The notes under the pieces were generated by a model. The model was not told where the DNA came from and did not search any database. It saw only the letters and a list, made by a program, of their open reading frames with translations. From positions 1 to 64,000 of the forward strand of contig JAEEGQ010000163.1 of NCBI GenBank assembly GCA_016280395.1: a DNA stretch of 64,000 bases. Direction: 5' to 3'. The position numbers and the translations under genes were made by a program. The DNA comes from Lachnospiraceae bacterium (GTDB lineage Bacteria; Bacillota; Clostridia; Lachnospirales; Lachnospiraceae). Of this stretch, positions 41,645-50,353 are shown piece by piece (the stretch's first letter is position 1; every line of letters starts with the position of its first letter).

Positions 41645-42807
41645 TATCTGTTACCTCCCGAATATCTGATCCTCGGATCGAGGAATGCAAGTGCTATATC
41701 TGACAGGAGAATGCCGATTACGACGAGCACTGCCTGTACCATAACGATCGCGCCCGCAAGGTACATATCCTGCGACTGCAGCGCCTTGTAAAGAACAGGG
41801 CCCTGGATCTGCATGTTAAGTACCATTGCTGTAACTGTGGAACCCGAGAACAGGCTTGAAAGAACGCCGCCAAGACCTGATACGGTAGGGTTCATTGCTG
41901 CCCTGAAGCAGTATTTCATGACGATCTTGCGCTCGGAAACGCCCTTTGCGCGTGCGGTAAGGGTATACTGTCTTGCCGTTTCATCGAGCATCTGTGCTCT
42001 TACGGAACGGATGATACCGCAGGTGCCGGAGGTTCCGATAACGATGATGGGTATGATCATTCGCTTTAAGAATTCGCCGAAGTTATATAAATGAACGCCA
42101 TTTTGCAGCATTTCCTGACTGAAAAGGCCAACATTGGCATTGCCTGTCCATTTATAAGACAGATACATCAGGATGATCGCAAAAATGAAGTTCGGGATAG
42201 CCGTACCTATGAAACCTATCACAGCGGATATGTAGTCGCCCGGTGAATACTGATGGGTCGAGGCATAGACCGCGATAGGGATTGAAACTACGTACTGGAA
42301 TATCATTATGACGGCGGAAACAAGGATCGTCAGTCCCAGCCTGTCTTTGATAACACTCCAAACGTCGCGCCCGTACGCAAACGAGAATTTCCAGTTGTGA
42401 TGTGAATGATAAAGCCTGTAATATGTGGAATCCGTGGGTGTCCAGACGATATCCTTTACCCACTTTAAGTACTGCTGCCATACAGGGAGGTCGAGACCGT
42501 AGTCTTCTCTCATCTGCGCAGCGTAATCTGCGTCTACAAGTTCGCCCTCAGTCGCAAGCTGCGCGATATGGGCAGAAACATAGTCTCCGGGAGGAAGCTG
42601 GATAACGAAGAAAACCAATATTGAGATAAGTATGAGCGTGGGGATGAACATCAGCACTCGCCTAACGATATAACGAACAAGATCTTTCTTGAAAAAATCT
42701 ACTATTGCTCCCCAAAAACTCCTGAAAAATCCCCCTGTTGAACCGGGGACAGAACTCTTCGTTTCGGCCGTTGCTCCGCTTTCTGAAATTATCGTATTTT
42801 CTTCCAT
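41644..42807 (-). CDS. Oligosaccharide/peptide ABC transporter permease (OppB type)
   Basis: 387 residues: a polar Ser/Thr-rich N-terminus of 45 residues, then the OppB pattern YIVRRVLMFIPTLILISILVFFVIQLPPGDYV and a C-terminal domain with TARAKGVSERKIVMKYCFRAAM (EAA loop). The length of the cytosolic N-terminus is greater than usual. ATG at 42807 is preferred over 42816 because AAAGGA is then well spaced. It is second in the operon, 84 bases after the binding-protein gene. Confidence 0.92.
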   Translation of the reverse strand: MEENTIISESGATAETKSSVPGSTGGFFRSFWGAIVDFFKKDLVRYIVRRVLMFIPTLILISILVFFVIQLPPGDYVSAHIAQLATEGELVDADYAAQMREDYGLDLPVWQQYLKWVKDIVWTPTDSTYYRLYHSHHNWKFSFAYGRDVWSVIKDRLGLTILVSAVIMIFQYVVSIPIAVYASTHQYSPGDYISAVIGFIGTAIPNFIFAIILMYLSYKWTGNANVGLFSQEMLQNGVHLYNFGEFLKRMIIPIIVIGTSGTCGIIRSVRAQMLDETARQYTLTARAKGVSERKIVMKYCFRAAMNPTVSGLGGVLSSLFSGSTVTAMVLNMQIQGPVLYKALQSQDMYLAGAIVMVQAVLVVIGILLSDIALAFLDPRIRYSGGNR

Positions 42808-42891
42808 CAGAAGCATCCTTTCTTAGAAAAACCGGAGGCGTGAGACTTGTGCCCACGTCTCCGGAATAGTGCCTGTTACTTAAGGCATCGA

Positions 42892-44970
42892 TCACTCTGC
42901 AATGTAGAGGATATCGTAGTGAACGATGTTAGCGTACTGATAAAGGTCGTCAGATACAAGGTTGTCGGCATAGTTCTTGATCCTTGAGTTAACAAGGGTG
43001 TATGTGCCGGCTGCCTGAAGGTAAGCAATCGACCAGAGGTTTTCTTTGTGTACAGCGTAGATCTGAAGCGCAAGCTCATCTCTCTTTTCAGAGTCGGGCT
43101 CATTCTTCCACTTCTCATAGATCTCTACAAGCTTAGCCATGTCGCCTTCGGGCTTAACGCCTGCTTCGCCGTTCTTCTCGTAGTATGTGCCGTATTCGCC
43201 GTACCACTCAGCTGCCTGGGAGATCGGAACGAACGGAGCAACACGTGACTTAAGGGAAAGACCGCCGATAGAGGTGTGAGGTCCGATTACTGCTGTCCAG
43301 GTGTTGTTGTCGATCTCGATATCGAATGCGGAAACTTCAAGGTTCTTGTATGCGCAGTTGATGCCTGCCGCCTTGAAATACTGCTCGAATACAGGGTAAG
43401 AGGTATCGTTGATTCCGTCGTAGCCGAGGAATTCGATAACAAGGTCAGAACCGTCTGCGAAATCGTAGAAGCCGTCTGCACCCATCTTAAGGCCGCAGCC
43501 TTCAAGGAGTGTCTTTGCTTTTACAACATCATATTCGGTCCACTTCTTTTCCCAATCAGCGTCATAACCAAAGTTACCTTCTGAAGGAGCGCACTGGCCG
43601 GGCTCAAGGAAACCGTTCGAAAGAAGTTCGGAAACCTGTGCTCTGTCTACGCAAATGGACATAGCCTGACGGAAGTCCTTATTTGCAAAGAGCTTAGCGT
43701 AATTCTCGTTTGTAGATGTGTAGTTGAATGTGATCTGGTAAGAGCCCCAGTTGGTGCTTGCGAATGTGCGGAGGTAAGCCTTGCCGCCCATATCTGCAAG
43801 TGTCGAAGCGATCTTATCCATTGCAAGCTCGATGATATCGATCTTTCCGGAACGGAACATAAGGTTCGTCTGGTTATCATCAGAGGTCTTATTGAAGTGA
43901 AGTGCGTTTACGTAAGGAAGCTGGTTGCCTTCGGCATCAACTTTCCAGTAGTATTTGTTGCGCTCCATGATGCAAAGGTCTGCATCCTTGTTGTTATTGC
44001 CTTCCTTTGTGCTGAGCACGAAGGAGTTGATCTGAGGGATACCTGCAACGTTCCATGAGTTGTACGAAACTGCCTTGCCAAGATCCTTAACTGTAGCAGC
44101 GTCGATCTTTTTCTTCTGTGCGTTTGCAAGAGCCTGCTCATCTGTGATGGTGTTAGCCTTGTAGTACTCATTCTCAACTGCGGGATAAGAACCTGCGTTG
44201 GGGATAAGGTCGCTCAGGTAATGCTCGGGAGCCCAGCACCACTTGAAATCACCGTTCTCGATGAAGTCTGCGGGATACTTGGGATTCTGGAATGTCCATG
44301 TAACTGTGTATTCATCTACTTTCTTAAGAACTGCCCAAGCATCTTCGCCGTTAACGCTTTCCTTAAGGGCTGCCCAGCTCTTCTTGCCGTCGAAGTTGGT
44401 AAGGTGGCAGCAGTAGTACCAGAATGTGATGTCATCTGCGTTGAAAACTTCGCCGTCGGACCATCTCATTCCTTCTCTTAAATGGAATGTCCAAACAGTG
44501 TAGTCTGCATTGTGCTCGAAGGACTTGATAGCATTTGCGTAGTAGGTTCCGTCTGTGTTGTAACGGATGATGCTTTCAAGTGTAGGTCTTGAAAGGCCCC
44601 AGCTGCCGCCTGCAGGTCCAAGATTGATCTCCCCGCCGTAGGTACCGATCGAAAGTGCATTACCGGTAGCATCAACTCTTTCCACGAAAACATCATCTTT
44701 TTTAGGAAGACGGTCTTCAACTTTGGGAAGTGTTCCGGCCTTTACCTCTGCGGCAAGTTCCGGTGCCTCACTGAACTCGCTCTTAAGCGGTTCGGTGGGA
44801 ATAGGTGTTGCATCAGGTGTTTTTGTGGGCGTCGTCTTCGGAGCATCCGTAGATGTGGGCGAAGCCGGTGTGTTTGTAGCCGCAGGCTGCTTGCCGCATG
44901 CTGCAAAACACGATACCACAAGAGTCATAGCAATGATGAGTGTCAACACTTTTCTGAATGACTTTTTCAT
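42892..44970 (-). CDS. Solute-binding lipoprotein, family 5
   Basis: 692 residues, longer than typical OppA (about 540-600). MKKSFRKVLTLIIAMTLVVS leads to a lipobox FAAC (Cys25), so the mature protein is a lipid-anchored extracellular receptor. A Thr/Pro-rich linker (about 30-65) precedes the SBP_bac_5 fold, seen in WTFHLREGMRWSDGEVFNADDITF, MSICVDRAQVSELLSNGFLEPG and the C-terminal segments. Long family 5 receptors of Firmicutes often bind plant oligosaccharides. AAGGAGG precedes the chosen ATG at 44970; an extension to 45021 lacks a ribosome site. First gene of the operon, divergent from an AraC regulator. Confidence 0.92.
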   Translation of the reverse strand: MKKSFRKVLTLIIAMTLVVSCFAACGKQPAATNTPASPTSTDAPKTTPTKTPDATPIPTEPLKSEFSEAPELAAEVKAGTLPKVEDRLPKKDDVFVERVDATGNALSIGTYGGEINLGPAGGSWGLSRPTLESIIRYNTDGTYYANAIKSFEHNADYTVWTFHLREGMRWSDGEVFNADDITFWYYCCHLTNFDGKKSWAALKESVNGEDAWAVLKKVDEYTVTWTFQNPKYPADFIENGDFKWCWAPEHYLSDLIPNAGSYPAVENEYYKANTITDEQALANAQKKKIDAATVKDLGKAVSYNSWNVAGIPQINSFVLSTKEGNNNKDADLCIMERNKYYWKVDAEGNQLPYVNALHFNKTSDDNQTNLMFRSGKIDIIELAMDKIASTLADMGGKAYLRTFASTNWGSYQITFNYTSTNENYAKLFANKDFRQAMSICVDRAQVSELLSNGFLEPGQCAPSEGNFGYDADWEKKWTEYDVVKAKTLLEGCGLKMGADGFYDFADGSDLVIEFLGYDGINDTSYPVFEQYFKAAGINCAYKNLEVSAFDIEIDNNTWTAVIGPHTSIGGLSLKSRVAPFVPISQAAEWYGEYGTYYEKNGEAGVKPEGDMAKLVEIYEKWKNEPDSEKRDELALQIYAVHKENLWSIAYLQAAGTYTLVNSRIKNYADNLVSDDLYQYANIVHYDILYIAE

Positions 44971-45344
44971 ATGTATCCTCCTTTTTGGATGTGATGGACC
45001 TGTTATCGGGCCCTTCATCATAGTGCAAGTTTAACAAATGACTTAAGAGCATTCTACGCATCTGTTGTTTAGTTTTTAAATACATTGCATTTTTTGTCGT
45101 CTTATGCTATGATATCTGCGGTCATATCTTTGGCTTCTTTTTGAACAGTTTCTGTTTTTTGTGCATTATGAACAATTTTCAGTTTGATTTTCCGGTATTT
45201 ATGACAATTTGAAAGGCAAAAAGATGCTATGTGAATGCTTTATAAGCAAGAAGTGCGATATCCCTATTTGCAAAAAAGCAAAAACGGCTAACTTTCACAA
45301 AGTGCGCAAAATATGCAATATAATATCATCAGGAGACTTACAAC
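44971..45344. promoter_or_regulatory. Divergent control region of uptake operon and AraC gene
   Basis: 374 bases without a gene. The direct repeat TGAACARTTT occurs at 45142-45151 and 45169-45178 (27-base period), suitable for a dimeric AraC-type regulator. A TATAAT at 45319-45324 is the best -10 for the AraC gene, but no good -35 is 17 bases away. I could not place a convincing promoter for the binding-protein operon, in keeping with activator dependence. Confidence 0.45.
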
Positions 45345-46274
45345 ATGTCACTTTTGATCGACAATCTGGTCCTTTACGAACAGGAATACAAAATAGAGAT
45401 AGGGCGTCCGCAGGACCGTTTCTACTATTTCTTTGATTACGACGAGCGCTCCTACAAGATAAACATGGAGTTCCAGCATTTCCATACCTTTTACGAGCTC
45501 TGCATCCTGCTTGATGACAATGCTGGGCATCTTATCAACGGCGAATGGTATAACCTGCGCTGCTGTGACATAGTTGCCCTTCGCCCTTCTCTCCTGCACA
45601 GGACACAGTACCCGGAAGGCGCTCCCTGCAAACGTCTTATAATACAGTTCAATCTTCCCAAGGAACCCTCGCAGCTTGAAGGCAGCATGAAGGCAATATA
45701 CAGCATCTTCTATGAAAAATGCCCTATCTACAGGTTTGAAGGCAAGTATCAGAGGCTTGTATTTGAAAAGCTGAATGCTATCTTCCAGCTTTCCCAGAGC
45801 CCGAATACTTTGAGCGACCTGTTCATCCACACAAAATTCCTTGAATTTCTGGGCACCGTATATACTTTCAAAAACAAAAACATCTACTCGAATAACGCTG
45901 ATTTTGACAACGTTACCGAGAAGATGTACAAGATCACGGCCTATATACATAAGCATTATGCCGAAGACCTTTCTCTTGAAGGTCTTGCAAACGAGTTCTA
46001 TATCTCCGGTTATTATCTCTCACACCAGTTCAAGAAAGTTACCGGGTTTGGGCTTACGAATTACATCCAGATGACACGCGTACGAAACGCCCAGGCACAG
46101 CTCGTCCTTAATGACACGCCCATAACCGACATCGCCTTTAACTGTGGTTTTAACAGCTTTTCACAGTTTAACAGGACGTTTAACAAATTTGCCGGAAAAT
46201 CCCCTTCAGCTTTCCGTAAGGAGGCTGCATATAAAAGTGAAAAACCGCTTCTTACGGAAGCAGCCGAAGATTAA
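45345..46274 (+). CDS. AraC-family transcriptional regulator
   Basis: 309 residues. The N-terminal cupin-type sensor domain (about 1-170) has FQHFHTFYELCILLDDNAGHLINGEWYNL and IVALRPSLLHRT. The C-terminal HTH_18 domain (about 195-300) has two helix-turn-helix units: LSLEGLANEFYISGYYLSHQFKKVTGFGLTNYIQ and TPITDIAFNCGFNSFSQFNRTFNKFAGKSPSAFRK. Divergent from the oligosaccharide uptake operon, so the likely activator of it on binding a sugar. AGGAG precedes the ATG. Terminator follows. Confidence 0.94.
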   Translation: MSLLIDNLVLYEQEYKIEIGRPQDRFYYFFDYDERSYKINMEFQHFHTFYELCILLDDNAGHLINGEWYNLRCCDIVALRPSLLHRTQYPEGAPCKRLIIQFNLPKEPSQLEGSMKAIYSIFYEKCPIYRFEGKYQRLVFEKLNAIFQLSQSPNTLSDLFIHTKFLEFLGTVYTFKNKNIYSNNADFDNVTEKMYKITAYIHKHYAEDLSLEGLANEFYISGYYLSHQFKKVTGFGLTNYIQMTRVRNAQAQLVLNDTPITDIAFNCGFNSFSQFNRTFNKFAGKSPSAFRKEAAYKSEKPLLTEAAED

Positions 46275-46280
46275 AAAAAT

Positions 46281-46309
46281 ACCGTCAGCCATGTAAGGCT
46301 GACGGTATC
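46281..46309. terminator. Terminator between convergent AraC and GH115 genes
   Basis: Stem ATACCGTCAGCC (46281-46292) / GGCTGACGGTAT with a six-base loop. On the minus strand it is followed by a T run, so it is strong for the GH115 gene and weaker for the AraC gene. Confidence 0.85.
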
Positions 46310-46342
46310 CTGCTATTTTCAAAAGTGTCAATACTGTTGCAT

Positions 46343-49300
46343 TTATTCTCTTCCGGTTTCCGTAAAATCCGCGTCAACAGGCGGCCACTCTTCCGTCTTG
46401 GTAAGGTACACCCTGTCGATCTTAAATTCCGAAGCTTTTGCTCTTAAACTGAAAACGTGCCTGCCCTGCCGGATATCTGCAACAGCGACTATCATCCATA
46501 TCCAGTTTTGTTTTGTACCGTAGTTAAACAGTCTGCCGTGCCCGAACATCTCTTCCTGCGGGATCTCCGTTCCATCTATGGCTATGCCGATACGGGCGTT
46601 CCTCTCATCATCATACTTTATGAGCAGCCAGATATTATATCTTCCTCCTGTTGTCTCTATCCTGTAATTCAGTGAAGGCTCGTCTCCTTCATCAAAATAC
46701 ACTTCAAAGCCGGGAACATACATTGCAAGGCCGGTGCGGCCGTCGCTTTCCGAATTTGTGTGTTCAAAGCCAATGCCGTTCGCTGACGCCAGCATATATG
46801 CATTTTCCGAGTTTTCAAGGGCATATTCGGTCCCGAACGCCAGACGGCCGTTCTTTTCGGCAAATACACCCGAACCGAACTTTTCAAAAACGTTCTTTCT
46901 TCCGCCGGGACCCGGAGCATATTTGGCAATACCGCTCCTCTCCTGCTTAACAACAGTGTTCTTAAGGTATGTATAGTTGTTTTTCCAAAATATCTTGTCG
47001 CATACGATCACATCGGGAAGCGGAGCTTTTTTGCATCCGAACAGTTCTCCGGTAAGTCTGTCAAGAGCATCCGTATCGGGCTCAAATGAAGCCTCTTCAC
47101 GCAAAGGATCCGTGTTGTAAAAAGCATGCGCGCTTTCACAGGGTCCGAGGTTTGAAGGGATGTATCCGTCCGTATAGATAACAAGCTTTGAAAAAGCAGC
47201 ATATCTGTCAATTGTATTAACAGATAGCACATGTGTACCGGGCTCTGTGTAAGGAAGCTCAAGGTACATCTTTTCCACATTGTTCATGACCGTATGGCGC
47301 CAGTCTCCGCGCCACTCGTCATTTATCCCGGATTCAAGGACTCCGGCTTCCTTTCCGTCAAGGCTTATTCCGAAACGTATCCTTCCAACGGAATTAAGCG
47401 AAGGGAACCTGTAAAGTTCGAGAAGGTACCTGCCGGCGGATACAGTTGTAAAGCGATATTCAACGTTTCCGCCCACGGCTTCGAGAAGGCATCCTTCAAA
47501 GCGTCCAAGGTGTTTTATGACCTTAAAGCCCGTGTTGCTTTCGTAATGTTCCGCAAGCATCGACACAACGCCGTCGCTTTCGTAAAAACCTTTTTCGGGT
47601 GAAAGGACAGCCGGAACATCGCAGCTTCTCTTGCCGGAAGCCTCTGTTATGCTGTTGTCTGCGGTTTTCTTTTCCCCGTCAAGAACAAGCGCCGGTTTTC
47701 CTGCAGGATAAAGCGCAGTCACCGGAGGTCTGAACTCCTCGGGCGTAAGTATCCTGTCCCACTTTCCGCCGCACATAACACGATTGTAGCAGTAAAGAAG
47801 CCTTCTTTTGAACTCATCAAAGCTTCTCGATTTATTAACGTCACGCTCTGCCTCTTCAAAGTCTCCTTTATCGTACATAAGGCGGCTTCTGTCGGCATAG
47901 TAGTATGAAGCATAGATGAAATACGCCGCAAAGATGCGTACCGCAAACAGTTCAAGAAAAGCATCTCTCTCGTCCTCCTGTATCTTTTCGTACAGGGCAA
48001 GAGTCCTCTCAAAAAGGCCCTTCATCCTGTTCAAAAAGCGGGCCGCTTCGTTGCCAAAAGCAGTCTGTGAGAAGACATCCGAACGCATGTGCTCAACCTT
48101 GCGGACATTTGCGGTCTGCAGGAACGTTTCGAATATATCGGCCGCCTCGCTGCCGGACGCCCCCGTAAAGTTGCTGTTCATGAATCTTTTTATAAATTCA
48201 GTCGTGTCTGCGGTCCTTGTCTCTTCACGTCCTATCTCCCACGCGTATGTCAGGCAGAACTCGATGTCGGGCTCAAGCGGCTTTATAGCGCCCACATTAA
48301 ATACCCACAGTCTTCTTATGCCGTTTTCATAAGCCTTACAAAGCTCGTTCTTAATATGGGCAAAAGGCATCGAGTTGTAGAAAAGCCAGGACATACCGGG
48401 GCGCGCCCAGTAAGAGATATGGTAATAAAGCCCGTTCCCGCCCGGGCGTTTTCTTTCTTCTTCGTTCGGATAACGGCGCATATAGCCAAAGTTGTCGTTT
48501 ACCCAGATAAGCGTAATGTCTTCGGGTACTTTAAGGCCTGCGTCGTACAGGTTCATGACCTCTTTATAAGGCACAAATATCCTCGGAGCATCCTTTTCAC
48601 CGTACTCTTCAATAAGCCCGATCTGGTCGTTGATAACCTTTTCAAGAAGTTTTATCTTTTCGGCCTTTATCTGCTCGTCCGAAAGCCCACTGTTCTCCGT
48701 GATCTTTTTTGTGATAAAGCCGGAATCATGGATCCCGCGCATACCGACCGTATAGCACACATCAAAACCTTTGTTCTGAAGAAGGCTTCCTGTCCAGTAT
48801 TTCTTTATTATCTCACGGTTCTCTCCTTCTATCGAATAATCATACTCCGCATCCTCACAGCCGTTTTCCTTCTTCCAAGGCTCCCATTCGTTTTGGTTGC
48901 TCCGAAGCAGCATATCACAATGGGATGTTCCGACGGTGATCCCCATCCTGTCCGCAAGCCTTCCGTTCTCCGGATCCGTGTTGAAGGCGTTTACATGCAT
49001 TGCGGGCCAGATATAGTTCCCTTTAAGTCTCAGCAGCAGCTCGAAGATCTTCTCATATGCGGCGGGGCCGATAGTATCTGCGTTAAAGTATTTCTGCGCC
49101 CAGGCTTCAAGCTCTTCTTCGTCGTTAATGAATACTCCGCGGTACTTTACAGAAGGATGATCGTATTTGGTAAAGCCCTCGGGAAGGCTTATGCTCTGTT
49201 TTTTTCTTACCGGTACATCCGCAAACCAGTACCAGGGAGATACGCCAAACATTGAAGAAAGCTCGTAAAGACCGTATATCGTGCCTCTGCGCCTTGCTCC

Positions 49301-49651
49301 GCATACAAAGAGCTTTCCGTTTGAAACAAGAACGGAATATGCTTCCCATATAAGCTTTCCCTCGGTGTCGAACAGCTTCTTTGCGCAGGCACCAAGAGAT
49401 GCCGTGATAAGGCTGCCGGTACTTGAGAGCGCATTCTTTTCGAAAGCAGACTTTAGGCCGTCGACAGTATCACATTCGACTGTAAGCGCATAAATACAGG
49501 CGTTGCCGGGATCCTCCGTGACCGCGGCAGAAGCCCCGCACACCGCATTAACGTCCTTAACAAAATTCTCTGCCGCGATCTTCACGGCAGAGTTTTCGTT
49601 TTTATCGAGATATACTGAGATATTTGTTTCTTTATCGGCATAAAAACCCAT
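46343..49651 (-). CDS. GH115 alpha-glucuronidase
   Basis: 1102 residues, typical of GH115, with no signal peptide, so cytoplasmic. N-terminal beta domain (about 1-150), then the TIM-barrel core: GTIYGLYELSSMFGVSPWYWFADVPV, VKYRGVFINDEE, LLRLKGNYIWPAMH, GITVGTSHCDMLLRSNQNEW, DITLIWVNDNFGYMRRYP and LWVFNVGAIKPLEPDIEF; the C-terminal beta domains follow. Family members remove glucuronic or 4-O-methylglucuronic acid from xylan-type chains. The ATG at 49651 follows GAGAGG; a GTG at 49669 overlaps the upstream gene's stop region. Coupled to the tail-anchored gene upstream. Confidence 0.94.
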   Translation of the reverse strand: MGFYADKETNISVYLDKNENSAVKIAAENFVKDVNAVCGASAAVTEDPGNACIYALTVECDTVDGLKSAFEKNALSSTGSLITASLGACAKKLFDTEGKLIWEAYSVLVSNGKLFVCGARRRGTIYGLYELSSMFGVSPWYWFADVPVRKKQSISLPEGFTKYDHPSVKYRGVFINDEEELEAWAQKYFNADTIGPAAYEKIFELLLRLKGNYIWPAMHVNAFNTDPENGRLADRMGITVGTSHCDMLLRSNQNEWEPWKKENGCEDAEYDYSIEGENREIIKKYWTGSLLQNKGFDVCYTVGMRGIHDSGFITKKITENSGLSDEQIKAEKIKLLEKVINDQIGLIEEYGEKDAPRIFVPYKEVMNLYDAGLKVPEDITLIWVNDNFGYMRRYPNEEERKRPGGNGLYYHISYWARPGMSWLFYNSMPFAHIKNELCKAYENGIRRLWVFNVGAIKPLEPDIEFCLTYAWEIGREETRTADTTEFIKRFMNSNFTGASGSEAADIFETFLQTANVRKVEHMRSDVFSQTAFGNEAARFLNRMKGLFERTLALYEKIQEDERDAFLELFAVRIFAAYFIYASYYYADRSRLMYDKGDFEEAERDVNKSRSFDEFKRRLLYCYNRVMCGGKWDRILTPEEFRPPVTALYPAGKPALVLDGEKKTADNSITEASGKRSCDVPAVLSPEKGFYESDGVVSMLAEHYESNTGFKVIKHLGRFEGCLLEAVGGNVEYRFTTVSAGRYLLELYRFPSLNSVGRIRFGISLDGKEAGVLESGINDEWRGDWRHTVMNNVEKMYLELPYTEPGTHVLSVNTIDRYAAFSKLVIYTDGYIPSNLGPCESAHAFYNTDPLREEASFEPDTDALDRLTGELFGCKKAPLPDVIVCDKIFWKNNYTYLKNTVVKQERSGIAKYAPGPGGRKNVFEKFGSGVFAEKNGRLAFGTEYALENSENAYMLASANGIGFEHTNSESDGRTGLAMYVPGFEVYFDEGDEPSLNYRIETTGGRYNIWLLIKYDDERNARIGIAIDGTEIPQEEMFGHGRLFNYGTKQNWIWMIVAVADIRQGRHVFSLRAKASEFKIDRVYLTKTEEWPPVDADFTETGRE

Positions 49652-49665
49652 GTTCAAACCTCTCT

Positions 49666-50181
49666 TCACATTTGTGAAAAATAAACGAGCAGTGCCGCGA
49701 TTACCGCAAGAAGGAGCGCCGATCCCATAACAAGCGCCTGGGACACTGTAAGATTTCTTGAATCAAACCGTTTGTTTTTGCTGTTTGCGACTGTTGCACC
49801 GTTTCTCCTCAGTCTCTGCGTCCTGCCCGTACTTCCGTACCTTCCGAGCATCGCCATTGGGTCTTTCCCTTTTATGAGACGTTTGTAGAAATTGTCAAGA
49901 TAACGGATATCGTCCTGTGTGATCCTGTGGTCGAAATACTCGCGTCTTCCGCTGCCGCATCCGCTCTTGTGAAGGATCGCCTTAAGCATACTGTAGTCAT
50001 CCTGCCAGCCGTCAACCGGATAATGCTCGCTGTAGGGTACACCATCCATCTTTATCAGGTAATACGCAAATCCGTCAGTCCTTCCGTAAGCCTGGTTCAA
50101 AAGTTTTTCAACACGCTCAAAACTTGCGCGGAACGGCTTTACAAGTTCAACATCACTGTTGTCGTACAGTCTTTCGCTCAT
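49666..50181 (-). CDS. Tail-anchored protein of unknown function
   Basis: 171 residues: a soluble N-terminal domain with aromatic-rich text (YGRTDGFAYYLIKMDGVPYSEHYPVDGWQDDYSMLKAIL, ITQDDIRYLDNFYKRLIKGKDPMAMLG), a basic Ser/Arg-rich stretch, and a single C-terminal membrane helix (about 149-168, ALVMGSALLLAVIAALLVYF). I do not recognise the family. Its stop is 14 bases before the GH115 ATG, so the two are cotranscribed, but no functional link is evident. The start is preceded by AAAGGAAAG. Confidence 0.65.
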   Translation of the reverse strand: MSERLYDNSDVELVKPFRASFERVEKLLNQAYGRTDGFAYYLIKMDGVPYSEHYPVDGWQDDYSMLKAILHKSGCGSGRREYFDHRITQDDIRYLDNFYKRLIKGKDPMAMLGRYGSTGRTQRLRRNGATVANSKNKRFDSRNLTVSQALVMGSALLLAVIAALLVYFSQM

Positions 50182-50284
50182 GTCTTTCCTTTCCGGAATG
50201 CTTTTGGCAAGATCATCCTGTAGGGTTTCATAACAATGTTTTTAACATTCTAATCTTAATATACACGTTTAACGATAAAAGTGC

Positions 50285-50290
50285 TATAAT
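50285..50290 (+). promoter_or_regulatory. Possible extended -10 box for the CE12-like gene
   Basis: TGCTATAAT (TGn-TATAAT, 50282-50290) with no good -35 box. It lies about 65 bases upstream of the annotated start. Confidence 0.4.
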
Positions 50291-50353
50291 AATTTTTATA
50301 AATAACAAAATTACCGGAGGTATTCTGTCTGTTTTTACAGGCCCGACATTTTT

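Noticed and set aside
48089..49255. Long open frame (388 codons) on the plus strand inside the GH115 gene
   Set aside because: It is antisense to a clear GH115 protein, has no ribosome site and no recognisable domain; it reflects codon bias of the real gene.
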